DNA from: Wolfiporia cocos
Taxonomy: Eukaryota; Basidiomycota; Agaricomycetes; Polyporales; Phaeolaceae
DNA length: 64,000 bases
Reading direction: 5' to 3'
Assembly (NCBI GenBank): GCA_029448655.1
Contig: JACCLO010000010.1
Location: 992,001-1,056,000, forward strand
Shown here piece after piece: positions 12,390 to 24,317 of this stretch. The position numbers and the translations under genes were made by a program. The notes under the pieces were generated by a model. That model ran no database searches, was not told the DNA's origin, and was given only the letters and a program-made list of their open reading frames with translations. The stretch's first letter is position 1. Each line of letters opens with the position of its first letter.

Positions 12390-12610
12390 ACAAAGACAGC
12401 TAGGACTGGCGAGTCACTCTTGTCATACATAATACAAATACCCTCCCCTTACGAATTAGTCCGATATATCGGTTAGGATCATTGTATCGATTGTAGTCGA
12501 AGCAAGGCACAAACCTCGTCGACATACTTTTGCTCAAGGGGACATGCTAAGGGTTTATGATGGCACTTGCGCTGAGGGTATAGAGTATATCAAACACCTT
12601 GGTACGGGAA
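12390..12610 (-). pseudogene. Relic of a second RlpA-like gene
   Basis: On the minus strand, 12,490-12,610 is alignable with exon 1 of the RlpA-like gene at 40,963-41,503 (CTCAGCGCAAGTG, KYVDE before the donor). About 12,395-12,450 matches its exon 2 around the SDQPVLAVSV codons. Stops and indels break the frame, and exons 3 and 4 are gone. Its upstream flank, 12,620-12,850, still resembles 41,510-41,930. The inverted arm holds the same fragment at 1-50. Confidence 0.65.
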
Positions 12611-12649
12611 ATATTTGCTGGAGGGTTGAGGATTGAGGGATGCACTGTA

Positions 12650-13879
12650 TGTTCTATAGAACAGACAGAGAGATGTAGAACTAGAATGATGTCTATGCAA
12701 ACCGTTGATCAATAGACAGATCAAATCCAGCATAGGATCAGCTTGTAAGCTGCCATCTGGTGTCCGATGGCTATCCAGCTATCTATCGAGCGCAAAGAGA
12801 AACATAATTTTAGGAAGGCTTGGAAGGCCCGTTCGAGCCATCGAACCTAGTCTTGTACCTAGTCTTGTACATTAGCGGAATTCTGATTTTGCACCGTAAT
12901 ATCCGTAACATTCGCAAATAGGATGTTTGGTAGTATATATGGAAAATGTACTAATGCATGATTGCCTGACTGTTCATGCATTATGCAGCATGAGATTTCA
13001 TGCATAAAGTCCTGTGAATGAGGTCGGTGACCAGGTCAGGCCATGCATTCAGAGGGTTCTAACTGGATCGGATCGACGGTGGAGATCATCCACCGGTGCC
13101 AAACGCTCAGCGCTCGGGCCTTCAGCGCTCTTCAGCTTCAGGCCTCGAATCTTGGGCCTCAGGTCAGGCTTCAAGTATGCAGTCTTCAAATTTTCAAGTT
13201 CTAGAGCATATCCGGGCTATTATCTGGGCCCTCAAATCGTCTTTTCCCGGTGCGTGGAACTGCGCTGCGCTCACAGAGACACGGCATCGGACAGTCTGCA
13301 ACGCAAATCTTCGGCAGACTCGCGAGGCTGCATGCCGTATTCAGTCGCTCGCTGTTATGGCTGAGCAAGGCCATTGGACCACTAGTCATCTAATCATCTT
13401 TAAATCGCTAGGATATTCTGCACTCGATAGTCATACATTTATGCGTGGCAATCTTCTCGCTTGATGTCAAAACGGACGGTCTTCCTAACCCGAACTGCTC
13501 TTGATCGTTCCAATTCATACAAGGCGAAGCAATACGTTCACCACATGTGCTTCAATAGCTTTTTTTTCGTCCAACTATCAAAAACGAAAACGCCGCATGT
13601 CCTTATGACCACGGGGCCCCGAGATCTTATCTGCACACAATGAGTATTTCCGAAGTTTGCACACAGTATGGGCACCAATCCACGCCAATAGATCAACGAC
13701 GATGCATTTACATAGGCAAATAGAGACGGAAGCAGGAAACCAAAGACCTGCATCCTTCGCTGCTTTAAGCCCACTAAACGATATCTCCGCTGCTTCTGTA
13801 GTAACTACGTCAATATATGTTCCTTTCAGGAGCCTCGTACATTCGCTAAATTGACACACGGGCAAGTACAATATTAAGG
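12650..13879. other. Intergenic, no gene seen
   Basis: Up to about 12,850 this is decayed upstream flank of the RlpA-like relic, with a short tandem repeat of CCTAGTCTTGTA near 12,848. The remainder shows short frames only, none with recognisable motifs. Confidence 0.5.
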
Positions 13880-14454
13880 TCACATATCGTCCACCGTCCT
13901 GGACACTTGGTTGATGACTGCTGCTCTGCGATTGTCCTGGATAGGCCGCCCCCCTAGCGTTATGGGGATAATGATATCTTCACTTTGGACCCTGGATCTA
14001 TGTAAGTAATCGAGTGCCGAGTGTTCAAATAGATTGACCCACGTTATGTTCATGGCCGAAGTGACAGCTCCGACCACTACATCGGTGTTCATGGTTGCAA
14101 CTTCGTAGAACATGCCGACGTTACCCGCCTATACGACTCGTAATTGAGTTGAAATTCGACGGAGAGAGGAAAGGTACACACTTCAATGAGCGCATCACGT
14201 GGGGTTGAATTCAGGACCACATTGTTGTCAAACTTCACACTGGCGGTGCTGCCGGGGCCCCGCTGCCTCTGATTGTACAATCGTTTCTTGTACTCGTCGC
14301 GGGTGAGCTGCTCGCCATTCATGACAACCTGCGCCCTCTGATGGACGAATGCATCGAAAGCTGCGTCGAAAGCGGTCTTGGTATTGGCGATGTAGATATT
14401 GGTAAGGCCCTGCTTGGCCCAAGAAAGAAGGTCGAGAGAGAGGGGTTCCGACAT
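13880..14454 (-). CDS. Small uncharacterised family protein N1 (possible NTF2-like fold)
   Basis: Two exons (14,182-14,454 and 13,880-14,128) give 173 residues. The start MSEPLSLD was preferred over an upstream in-frame ATG because the two relatives begin at the same place. The family pattern is S-L-x-x-W-A near residue 10, F-x-A-A-F-D-A-F near 30, V-x-x-N-G-x-x-L-T-R-x-x-Y-K near 45, and an intron directly before AG-x-VG-x-F-Y. Relatives are at 50,504-51,043 and 53,837-54,273. The size and the VNGxxLTRexY pattern suggest an NTF2/SnoaL-like fold, by analogy only. No signal peptide is evident. The C-terminal ~50 residues after NIT have no match in the shortest relative and may be a read-on tail. 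Confidence 0.7.
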
Positions 14455-15579
14455 TGTGTACAAGTTGGTACTGGTGAGATAGGTTAGTCGATTCGATGTT
14501 AGAAAGACACGCATGAACGGCGATATTTATGCCACCACGCAGCGCTCGGGAAGCTCCAATCCAGCTGTGCCTCGAGTGCTCATGACTCTATCCGCAGTCG
14601 ACGTTAGCGGTGCACCACAATTCGTGAAACCAATACCAGTTTCATGTTTATGTCGACTTCCTAAACGGTGATTCTCCATTCCTACGTGGAGTGCACGTCT
14701 GACAGGTGAAGAGTAATGTGGTCTTCGGTCCTCGTCACGTCTACCACGAGCGTAACATAAAATGGTATATATGACTGTGGGAGAGATCGGGAATATACAA
14801 AGTGGGCATCAGCAGCCAGCGTATGCTCCACATAGGAGCTGTCATACCTGCTGGCGCCTTATGTCGCCGTTGATGCTGTCTTCCAGCTCACTGTTGCCGG
14901 ACAATCACCATGCATTACGAACTCATGGGACATTTGAGCGTCTCCCTACTGTTGTGCCGGTCAGAGGCGTCAAGTAGGAGCAAAGCTATGCAGCGCTGGA
15001 ACGCCCGCGTCAATGTGAGCACTCGTCCCGGCCGTAAGCATTACCGCATTATGACAACACCGATCCGATGATGCGCAGCGAGCGCTTGTGACAAGTTAAG
15101 CAGAAGTGAGCTTGACCGACACATCACCAATCTTCTCTTGCTTCTACATGGCGCGCTGTGCCGCCCATGTTCGAGTTTGTGTGGGCGCTAAAGTCAACGC
15201 TTGTTCTATTGTGGGAGCCGCTGTTCTGCAGTCGTTAATGACCAGGTAGGAATCATCTCGTGTTTATTGATGTATGGGAGATTTTCAACTCGGCACAATA
15301 AACTCATTAGGCAAAGGTAGTGCTTAAGTTTGGCATGAACAGTACAACGTTAACCATATTTCAGACAGTCTGAACGTGATGCCTTGTCGCAAATGCGAGT
15401 CCACAGCATCAGCTAATGTAATCTCGGTGATCACCAACCGTGAGAATTAGTAGGTGTAACGCTCACTATCCTCTCGGCGGCATGTAGAAACAGCAGCTCT
15501 CATGCCCCCCTCCCCCCTGCACGTTGGCCAGAATTGACGCATGCACGGCAGAGACGGGCACATTGCGAAAAATCATGCG
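14455..15579. other. Intergenic, no gene seen
   Basis: This is the upstream region of the N1 gene and distal upstream flank of X2. From about 15,360 it aligns loosely with 4,440-4,675. No exon, RNA gene or repeat with clear ends was recognised. Confidence 0.5.
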
Positions 15580-15690
15580 CAAAAAATACGAATAAACGCG
15601 GTCACGACGCGTACGCGTTCTAGTCATGTGACCGCGTCTCCCGCGTCTTGCCGCTCGCTAAGCGGGGATTCAATCGCACAATGGGCCAGA
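15580..15690 (+). promoter_or_regulatory. Conserved promoter block with tandem MCB boxes, gene X2
   Basis: This block matches 4,675-4,795 almost base for base. Here two ACGCGT boxes sit head to tail (15,607-15,612 and 15,613-15,618), whereas X1 has one plus a one-base variant. The CAATCGCACAATGG motif and GATAAA follow. Confidence 0.55.
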
Positions 15691-15808
15691 TAAAGGGCCG
15701 TACGTGCGCATGGCCAACGCCACTCAACCCACGTTTGACCACCACATAGGCTCTAATCCCCCTCTGCCTCGCATCCAAGTTTCTGTAAAGCCAGATTCGG
15801 TCGTCACC

Positions 15809-17708
15809 ATGTCCGGCCAAAGAGACAAGCAAGAGATGAATGGTGCGTGCTGCGGCCTGTCTACTGCACCTCGTGCCCTTATTGATGCCTGTCAATCGTC
15901 CGCAGACTACGTCAGGGATATCCTGCGCCCACGCCGGGAGACGTCCGCAGCCGCTGACGAGGCTCTCGTCGCGCAGTCGCTCGCACGGGGCGCGACGTCC
16001 GCCGCCGCTACCGAGCTGCGCAACCGCCTCGTACGCCACTCCCACTCCTCTCTCCGTCTTCCGCCACTCACGATCCACATGCTAACGACGCAGGAGAGCG
16101 CACAGCGCGGCGCGACGATCGCCAGGGAGGCGCAGGGGCTCTTTCTGCGCCTTCTGCACTTCCGCACGCTGCTCCCGGGCGCGGCGCAGGACGGCGAGCA
16201 GCGTGCGCTTGTGCTCGCGCTCCTGCGGCAGTTCCGTGTCGCAGAGGAGGAGTACCGCGTGCGGTTCTGCGGGCCGGACGACGAGCCGCTGATGCTCCCC
16301 GGCCGGCTCGACCGCTTCTCCCTACAGGCCGTGTTCGATACGGACCTCGCTGCCTTCAACGAGGACGCGGGCATCAGTGCCCGGGGAGAGAAGAAGAAGG
16401 GAGGAGAAGAGGAAGAAGAGCAAGTGGAGGGCCCGCGCGTCAAGATTGAAGTGACAGACGACGACCTGAGCGTGAAGGTCGTGCAAACTGGAGAGATGCG
16501 CGAGGTAAAGGTCGAGGTCGACGAGCGCAGGCGGCAGGCGGCACTCAACGTGGCGACGCGCAGCCTCCGCCTCAGGTCGGAGGAGCCGAGCCCCGGCTTC
16601 AGCCTGGCGGCCAGCCCCAGGCATCGCCGTGAGTGGCATGTGCCTTGTGGCGTTAATTACGTTTGCTGACTGAGTTGTAGAGTCCCTGTCGTATGAGCCG
16701 GCCAACAGGCAGGGGTCGCCCGTAGTCGGGGCCGGGCACGACGCGCACGCTCGGGCGCCGTGGAAGAGCGATGGCAAGGGCGAGTGCTGTGGTAATGTGA
16801 AGCAGGAGGAGGTCGAACTAGAACTCGGCACGGTATCGCAGGGACCAGGCGGACAAGTGGGCTTCGTGGATGGCACGGGTAAATCCGAGTGCGATGAACC
16901 AGCGGTCAAGCAAGAGGACGACCTACGCGCGGACGGCCACGACAGCGACAAGTGGCTGTACCGTCCATATATGGGCGATCCTGATGGCAAGCGCGGCCAG
17001 GTCGACGACAACGAGGGATCCAGCACCGATGACGACGCTATCCGCACCCGGTCAAAATCACTGAGTGAGGTCGAGACCATGCTCGTCGACCGTGAAGTGT
17101 CCGTCAACTCGGAGCACGCGATGAGGTCGAACCTTACCGGTGCGAACATCGGCGAGATCGGCGCGCCCTCTGCCTCTTCTCTCCAGCTGCAGGTCCCCGG
17201 CGACATTCCCCATGTAGGGGCGCCATTCGGCTTACCCGGTCTGTTCTACCACCACCCCGTTCCCTTCCAGTGGCCGACGGTCGCGCTGCCATCCATTGAT
17301 CACCCCATGCGCACGCCTTCGCCCTCTCCCCCTGCTCCCCGTACCCCGACGCCTCCGGCCACAGAGTTGGTCGTGGAATACATTATCCTCGCGCCGCCGA
17401 CGCCTGCGACGTCGCTCGAGAGGGGACAGGCTCCACAGGCGGACACAGCCACGCTGCCGTCGACTTCCGGAGTCCAGCGCAGGCAGGCACAGCGAATGCG
17501 TGAAGCGAGTGCTGCGCCGTACGTGGTGCCCGCCGCTGATGCGCGCCAGGCATGGGCGCGCTCCCGCATTCTCGCTCACTCGCCGCCGGACGAGTACGAC
17601 TCGCCCTACCACATCCCGCCTTATAGCATCCGTCTCTCGCGCCGGCGTCGCGGGGAGGCACAGCGAGAGACAAACCCAGAAATTCACAACAACCAAGATG
17701 ACCTGTAA
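15809..17708 (+). CDS. Gene X2: paralogue of the acidic psi-K-x-E protein
   Basis: Four exons (15,809-15,842; 15,906-16,030; 16,094-16,628; 16,681-17,708) encode 573 residues, with exon 1 and exon 2 lengths identical to X1. The start MSGQRDKQEMN matches X1; an earlier in-frame ATG is not conserved. The helical N-terminal domain (about residues 12-155) is close to X1. The acidic middle keeps VKIE, VKVE, VKQE and VKQE. The Pro-rich tail ends NNQDDL and is about 80 residues shorter because of deletions in the disordered part. The function is unknown; no catalytic or DNA-binding domain was recognised. It is followed by an amylase relic and an RlpA-like gene, as is X1. Confidence 0.75.
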
Positions 17709-18589
17709 CCGGTGTTGCAGGTCATCGTGGAGGTGTGCAAACTTGAGGGCCATCCCTCGGTTTGTTGCAGCCTTCGAACAAGCCAGTGCGACCGCACACG
17801 ACCCATGGTCAGCAAAGTACGATGACAGCGTAACCCTCTTTTTGTATGACATTGTACCATTACCTGTTTCCCATTGTCGATATTATGTCGAAATGAGGAT
17901 AGTCGCCTCGGAGTTTCTGTTGGCGCAGACCTTCAGCTCTGTTATATACTCCTTATCGTCCAGAGAGCCTGCGTTTGACGGAGAGCAGATGGGAGTGGAT
18001 ATGCAAAGCGAGGATGCCCGCTTTATATGCGCAAGCAGAAGGCCACACTCTGATAGTAACGCGACTGGTGGGTAAAACTTGCGCGAGTACTGCGAGGCCG
18101 GCCAGACCATCGATCAGTCTGGTGTCGATCGAAGTCCCAGATCGGGCGACGCTGCTATGGCATTCTGAAATTAGATGAACTCCATCGCGCTTGCCATTCA
18201 CTCGTGCTACTGTGTACACAGCTGGCTTTCAATAATCTCAGGCTGGCGTCTGCTTTCATGCAATGGGTGTTTTGCCATCTTGCAGCTCTGACATTGCGAC
18301 GAGGACGAGAACGTTACCTTCCGACAACCGTCACGTAGACGTGGCTCACACGTATATGCGGTATGGTACAGAACAAATTTGCTGCAAGCCCTTAGGGCTG
18401 CGTTGTGTGAGACCTAGGATGAGAATCGCAGTATGGTGTGGGCCCGAGGTTGGTGCGAACGCTCGTGTTAGATAGTGGGCATTAGGTACGATTGCAGCTT
18501 TTCACGCTGACATGCAAACCATTCATTTTACGATGACCGGTCCGATCGCTTACACCCTGCGAGTGTACGTATTATTACCCCTGCTCTTG
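17709..18589. other. 3' flank of X2, no gene supported
   Basis: The stretch aligns in patches with 7,037-8,190. Both copies share TTTATATGCGC about 1 kb (X1 side 0.4 kb) downstream of the stop and ATTAG-x-GATTGCAGCTTTT-like sequence further on. No conserved coding frame is visible. Confidence 0.45.
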
Positions 18590-19850
18590 ACCTATTCAAT
18601 GCTAAGAACAGAAAAGCACACATGAATCTCTCATGGCTAACCATAGTATAGGATTGGAATATCAACTTGATCCAAGGCGAAAGACCAAGTCATTGCATTA
18701 TTCACGAGCTGCACATAGCGGCGGAGTTGGTTCGAAACGTTGATATCGATTAAGAGAACGTCACCCACTGCTTAGCATGTTTAGGTCAACTACAGTCGCG
18801 GATTGCCCTGGTTCTCGAGGAACGATCTGTTATGAACGCACCGAGGCGGTATGAAGACTGCGCGACCTTCACCGTGTCTGTCAGCTCGGAGAGGACGCCG
18901 CTCGTAGTATACAATACATGATACAGCGGATAGTAAGTCGGGCAGTCCAGTGCTAGTGCAGTCTCCCTTTTTGATAACCTCAGCCTCAGCGACACTTCGG
19001 CGCAATAGGCTATGACTCACGCGTGTATATACTAACATAAATCCCATCAGCGTCGTACACCTCGCCAATAAAGAGACATCAGCGGCTACAGCAAACGCTT
19101 ACTAGGGGTCCTTCCATATATGCTTTACCGTGTCGATCCGCACACCGTCCGCAAGCACTAAATTATGTACACATCCGTTGGAGAATGCCCTGATCGCGCT
19201 GTCTTTCAAGAGCGTATTCGCATCGCCGAGCCAGCACTGCTTCTACGTCTGTTTGATTATAGTCCGTGATTTAGCATAAGTCTGTCTGCTTGTCGAATGG
19301 TGTGCATACGGTGTGGTTTGGCGGCAGAGTCATCGTGGCCATGTGGTTCACGACGGCGTCGATGTACATACTGCGCATCGTGCTGAGCAGTTTCAGGTCC
19401 TCACCCTTGCCGGGATTATCATTGAACACGTTCTAGTCCTAGGTCTAGTACCTGTGCGAGTCCGCCACACCCGTCCGCCACACTAAGTCAATATACAGAT
19501 ACGCGGGTTTGCACCTGTGGTACACCTACCTCCCTAGCGTCATCCCCTCGATGCTCGCCCAGTTGGATGGACCCAGAATACAGATCACATCAAGGTACAA
19601 AGTCTAGCTTGCTGATGACGCCCTGCTAGTACCATTGAAGTAGATGCGCTTTCCAGTTTCACAAGGGATACAGTCATAGGACGTGGCGAATCGGTCAAAT
19701 ACCCACCATTCAATTCGTTATCGGACCTATGGCGTGCAGACATGACGTCCACCCCCACGCTTTCCTGGTAACTGGACTTTTGCTACCAGATCTGCACGGT
19801 CTAAGCTAATGCGCAATGCGCAGAGAACAGGGACTGTCAGCACGCTCACG
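18590..19850 (-). pseudogene. Alpha-amylase (GH13) pseudogene A3, the longest copy
   Basis: Read from 19,850 down, pieces follow the alpha-amylase order: LTDRFA-like, RIYFNGTSRASSAS (family YCGGTWQGI), GEDLKLLSTMRSMYIDAVVNHMA (family RGMYLMVDVVANHM), PFDKQTD, ADGVRIDTVKHIWKDP with the nucleophile Asp present, GEV, CPTYYPLYHV, ELTDTVKVAQSSYR, SFLENQGNPR and AMTWSFALDQVDIPILYYG. At least five frame changes and several stops interrupt these, so it is dead. Secreted fungal alpha-amylases cleave starch alpha-1,4 bonds. The two shorter relics at 3,540 and 8,190 come from the same ancestor. Confidence 0.82.
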
Positions 19851-20618
19851 GCTGCTAATCATAACATCGCGGAGTCGGGGTAGGAAGGAGGCCCTCAAGG
19901 CCTTAGTGGAGTATGGTTGCTGATGCAGTGTATGTGCCAGGCGGGTGGCGCCGCTATCTCCGATCAGCTAAACGTCACAGAGAAAAACAAGTGGTGAGTT
20001 GATTCAGACTTAGTGCATAGGGGCATTGCCCACCTTTCAGAAGCAGAACTCCAGAAGCAGAATTCAGCAAAATTAAGGGAGCCTCGTCTCGGCGCCAATC
20101 ATTCTCAGCCGGGCATATGTGGTTGACCTCTTATCTACGTACCATCTTAACGAGTGGCACATCATTCGATCACACTGGGAACACCTTGCGTTGGTGACAA
20201 CCTAACATAGAAACCCAGGATTAACATGTGTTCCGAGATCCCGCTGTTTCCGCTCTGGCGCCGCGAAGCAGCTGTTCTTGGTCATGCACTGGTTCAAATT
20301 CAAATCGATGCCGTCAAGACAGGGCAAGTGCTACCGGCCGAACAGGAAACACATGACAATGCTTCTAAATGACTAGCGGAATAACCGTTCGAGGGCAATT
20401 CACAGGTATAACAATTACAGCTTTGCTATAGCAAGCGAGAGAGGCGGTGTTGCCCATGATTACACCGGTTAATCGGCGATGAGCAAAGATCATTGACAAA
20501 CACCTCTCCGAGGTCGCAGTCTCCGGAGCCGTTTGTACGTCTATCGTGCATCGCCGATGTACTACATAAGGAGCCCTTGTCTAGGGCCTGACCATACCAT
20601 AGCTAGTAGAGCTGCAGG
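19851..20618. other. Intergenic between amylase relic and P450
   Basis: No exon is recognisable. The stretch has no match in the X1 segment, where the amylase relic is followed directly by RlpA-like flank. It therefore marks the left part of sequence present only in this copy. Confidence 0.45.
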
Positions 20619-23321
20619 ATGATCGTGATGTTGCGACTCCCGCCAGGGATCCCCTTCCTTGCCCAAGCACTGCTATATGCTGCAATCTATCCTGTCGTCT
20701 CCTTCTCCATTGCTCACATCGCCAAACACTATGCAGGCCTTGCGGTATCCTCGTGGCTCGTATGGCTCATCTCCGCCGTGAGCATCCCTCTCGGCGCGAT
20801 CGCTCGTGTTTGCGCTCGCTACTGGCAGTGGAATCGCGCCGCAGCAAGCATGGGAGCGGTCCTCCCGCCGACGTGGAGGGGCAAGCTGTTTGCGAACATT
20901 GATACGTTAGCGACGATGCTGCGCTCGTTTAATAGCGGGTACATTGGTATGTTTACTAGGCTGAGCCCCTAGGCAACGCTACCGTAAATTGATTGCTCAC
21001 GGGCACAGCGGACTTTTCCACGGACTTGTTCAATCGGATGGGTCCCACTGTGCGTCTCAATATCCTCGGTGACACTAGTGTATTATCTTGCGATCCTGCT
21101 GTCATCAAGGTAGGTCTTCGATCGATCGGTCATAACTGGACACTTGTAGCTGAATGTGGTCATAGACTGTGCTTGCGACTGAGTTTCAGAATTACGAGAA
21201 AGGTCAGTATGGAATGGGAACACTTTCGTGCCTCTAATGTGACATCGCGTTCCAGGCGAAGCGTTCAATTATGAGATGAATTCCGTACTTGGTACAGGTG
21301 TATTCAACGCTGATGGTATGTGGATCCTGGATTGGGTTTTCCATGAAGTAACGCCCACTTGCTCATAGGAGAGTTATGGAAGTACGTACATACCACTGCC
21401 AAAATCGTATCATGACCAATGCACATTCGACTTGACAGATGGCACCGATCAATGACGCGTCCATTCTTCAGTAAAGACCGGATCAGCCACTTTGAGCTTT
21501 TTGATCGACACGCCGGTGAGTCAGTTTCTTCGAGCCACTTCAACGACGCTTGAGATATGATGCTTGCGTCTTCAGTGACGGCTCTAGAAATGATGAGCAA
21601 CCGTTTCCGAGCAGGTTGTGCCGTCGACTTTCAGGTAAGCATCGGTCCTTTAAAAGACAGGCTCACATTCTTGCACTCCGATGACATACCTGAATATGCA
21701 TGCTATCTTCAGGACCTCATCTCCCGCTTCACTCTTGACTCTGCAACCGAATTCCTCTTCGACTCCTCCGTTCACTCGCTCCATTCGCCACTCCCGTTCC
21801 CGCACGATCACCCAAACAGCGTCTTTGCCAATCCTAACGGTTCATCCGGTGTTCCCGACCGCGCCGAGACATTTGCGTACGCGTTCCAACAGGCGCAACA
21901 CGTTATCGCGAATCGCGACACGATTGGCCGGATCTGGCCACTTTTTGAGATATTCAAGAACAAGACGGACCCATACATGAAGGTGGTCGATGAGTATTTG
22001 GACCCAATTCTGAAAGAAGCCGTTGTAAAGAAAGAGGAGCGGGTCAGACAAGGGAAGGCGATGACCAAAAAGGAGAACGAGGCGCTGGAGGATGATGAAA
22101 CCCTTCTGGATCATCTGGTCAAGTATACGAGCGGTATGTTGCCAGCTATACCCAAGGGCCATTATCTAATGGAATCTCGTGCAGATCCTGTGGTTCTACA
22201 CGATGAAGTCCTTAACATTCTAATTGCAGGTAGAGACACGGTCAGTATTTTGAAAGTCTAACAGTCTTGCCATCTTGACGAGGATTGTAGACCGCGGCCT
22301 CCCTAACGTTTGCAGTGTACTTCCTCTGTATATACCCTGCTGTATTCAAGCGGCTTCGTGCGGAAGTCCTTGAGAAGGTTGGTCCTCGTGGGCGGCCCAC
22401 GTACGCAGACATCAAGGAGATGAAGTACCTTCGTGCAGTCATCAATGAGACTCTCCGGCTTTACCCCGCTGTGTAAGTCTCGAAATAATCGCTCGGTATA
22501 CCGACTTATCAGGCTTGCATTAGACCATTCAATGTCAGGCAAGTGCTGAGGATTGGGTTAATTTCTGGAAGAAATCTCATACAGTTGAAGATTTTCTGTT
22601 GCTGATGGTCTCTTGCCGAACTCTGATCCCAACGGAAAGCCATTCTACATACCGGCCAAGACAAGGTATACTGCCTTCATTATTCCGAATATGTTGACCG
22701 ACTCTCATCGTAGTGTATTGTACTCCGTTTTGGCTATGCATCGCCGAAAGGAATATTGGGGGCCTGACGGTAATCCACTTGCTCTGATCAGGCTATACAC
22801 ATCACTGAAGACGACATCTCTTTGCACAATTGTCACCATACAGCCGATGAATTTGACCCAGACCGCTTCCTCGACGAGCGTGTGAACAAGTGTCTTACTC
22901 CGAACCCGTTCATCTTCTTGCCATTCAACGCAGGACCGCGCATTTGCCTCGGCCAGCAGGTGGGGCCCATCTTGGTCCCCCAATCTCTTGATTCTGTTTG
23001 CTGATGTTTCGCAGTTCGCATACAACGAGATGTCATTCTTCTTGATTAAGCTCCTCCAGCGCTTCTCAGCGATGGAACTGGTTCCGGAGGCGGCACCGCC
23101 TGCAGCCCGCCCGCCTACCGAGTGGGCCAAGGAACCAGGTCGGAAGGGCGTCGAGCGATTCTGGCCAAAATCGCACCTCACATTATATGCAAAGGTGTGT
23201 TGTGATAAACTCGTATGCATCATGCGACTTGTATGGATGACGCTCCATCTGCCCACAGGGTGGTCTTTGGGTAAAAATGACTGAGGCGAAAGAGCTTGAC
23301 AATCTTGACACTGCGCTGTAG
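20619..23321 (+). CDS. Cytochrome P450, CYP63-like membrane monooxygenase
   Basis: Sixteen exons join in phase to 619 residues (first 20,619-20,946; last 23,259-23,321), with no stop or frameshift. The N-terminus is hydrophobic (ER anchor, about residues 8-65). Hallmarks are all present: I-helix AGRDTT split by an intron at 22,240/22,291, the ETLR of the K-helix, and the heme loop [10 protein letters not shown] at 22,923-22,952 with the Cys ligand. Length and the C-terminal [11 protein letters not shown] fit the basidiomycete CYP63 family of fatty-acid/alkane oxygenases; family assignment is from motif similarity. One exon (22,524-22,538) is only 15 bases long and is followed by a GC-AG intron starting GCAAGT. 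Introns are about 40-78 bases. The gene lies between an amylase relic and an RlpA-like gene and is absent from the other copies of the segment. Confidence 0.9.
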
Positions 23322-24317
23322 TTGTGTCGATAACTGTTTGCTGCGCTGTACTTGATCAATGTTTCGTGTATTGGGATGTCCTATGTGCATGACAGCTAAC
23401 TGTGGTTATCAGATTATTATGCGATATGGAATCTCCTTGTTGACTCGAATCAGATCCGAATGTGCAAGATATAGTATGACGGGCATCACGACGCTTGGCA
23501 ATGTTAACATGATTCGCCGCACCTCGGGGGAAGGGTTGGCGCAAAAAAGGACACGAGCGACGGCGCAGGGGGGTATCGAGAGAATCCTCCGTTGAAACTA
23601 ATCGAATTGGTGAGTGATTGTCGATTATCGATGATCATACATCGATTATTCCTAATCGCCAACAATTGAGGCCATCAGGGTCTCCAGACTTCTGACAGAT
23701 CCCCCTGGTTAGCAGCTTAGAATGAGATTCTGAACTTGTATAATTAGGCCAACAAGATGTCTACTCTACCGGACCCCTCTTTTTTCGGGGATGAACAGAC
23801 TCACATCGATTGCAGCATAAGATCATAGAACACAAGGGTGGTACAAGAGTGATTAACTACTGCCCTGTACCCCCAAGATACCGATCCTGTGAACACATTA
23901 TATTAGCGTTTTGGTGAGCGGTATTCTGGAGGGGGAATTATCCAGTTTGGTCACTCATCCTGGCATAGATCTTCATCGGTTGTGTCTACAATTGTGATCC
24001 GTTAATAGGCAGGAAGCAGAACAACAAACCATGCGAATATGACGCGTGCAGTGAGCAGCCGGCTAGTCACATATTGTTTGTAAGTTATTTTGGTGTTAGC
24101 ATGCGGTCTCAAATATAATTCGACATCGGAGTAACACCGTGTGTAACACTTTCTCACAAGCTTGGGCCTGCCACGTATAGGTTCATTATCAAGCAATTGA
24201 TTATTGTGTTGCTTTACCGGCGATACATTTGCATATACGGTACAATCGTACGTAGACAAAGCGAATGGCTCAAGCAAGCACACTTCAGAGAAGTTGAGAT
24301 ATTGCGCCGAGATTCGC
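23322..24317. other. Intergenic, no gene seen
   Basis: This is the 3' flank of the P450 followed by the 3' flank of RlpA-like copy 3. Homology to the 9,500 region begins near 24,200. A short foldback-like ATCGATTATCGATGATCATACATCGATTATT tract near 23,620-23,650 was noted; no element ends were found. Confidence 0.45.

Larger units (their letters stand above)
8260..12530 (-). repeat. Right arm of the ~4.1 kb inverted duplication
   Basis: Its reverse complement matches 1-4,100 with the same gene order: amylase relic, intact RlpA-like gene (9,641-10,193), then an RlpA-like relic (12,390-12,610). From about 9,500 to 12,200 it is also alignable, in direct orientation, with about 24,000-27,500. Between 10,320 and 12,380 it contains no recognisable gene. 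The inner boundary is approximate. Confidence 0.8.

Noticed and set aside
15907..17206. Long minus-strand frames opposite gene X2
   Set aside because: Same reason: antisense shadows of an acidic, GC-rich coding sequence.
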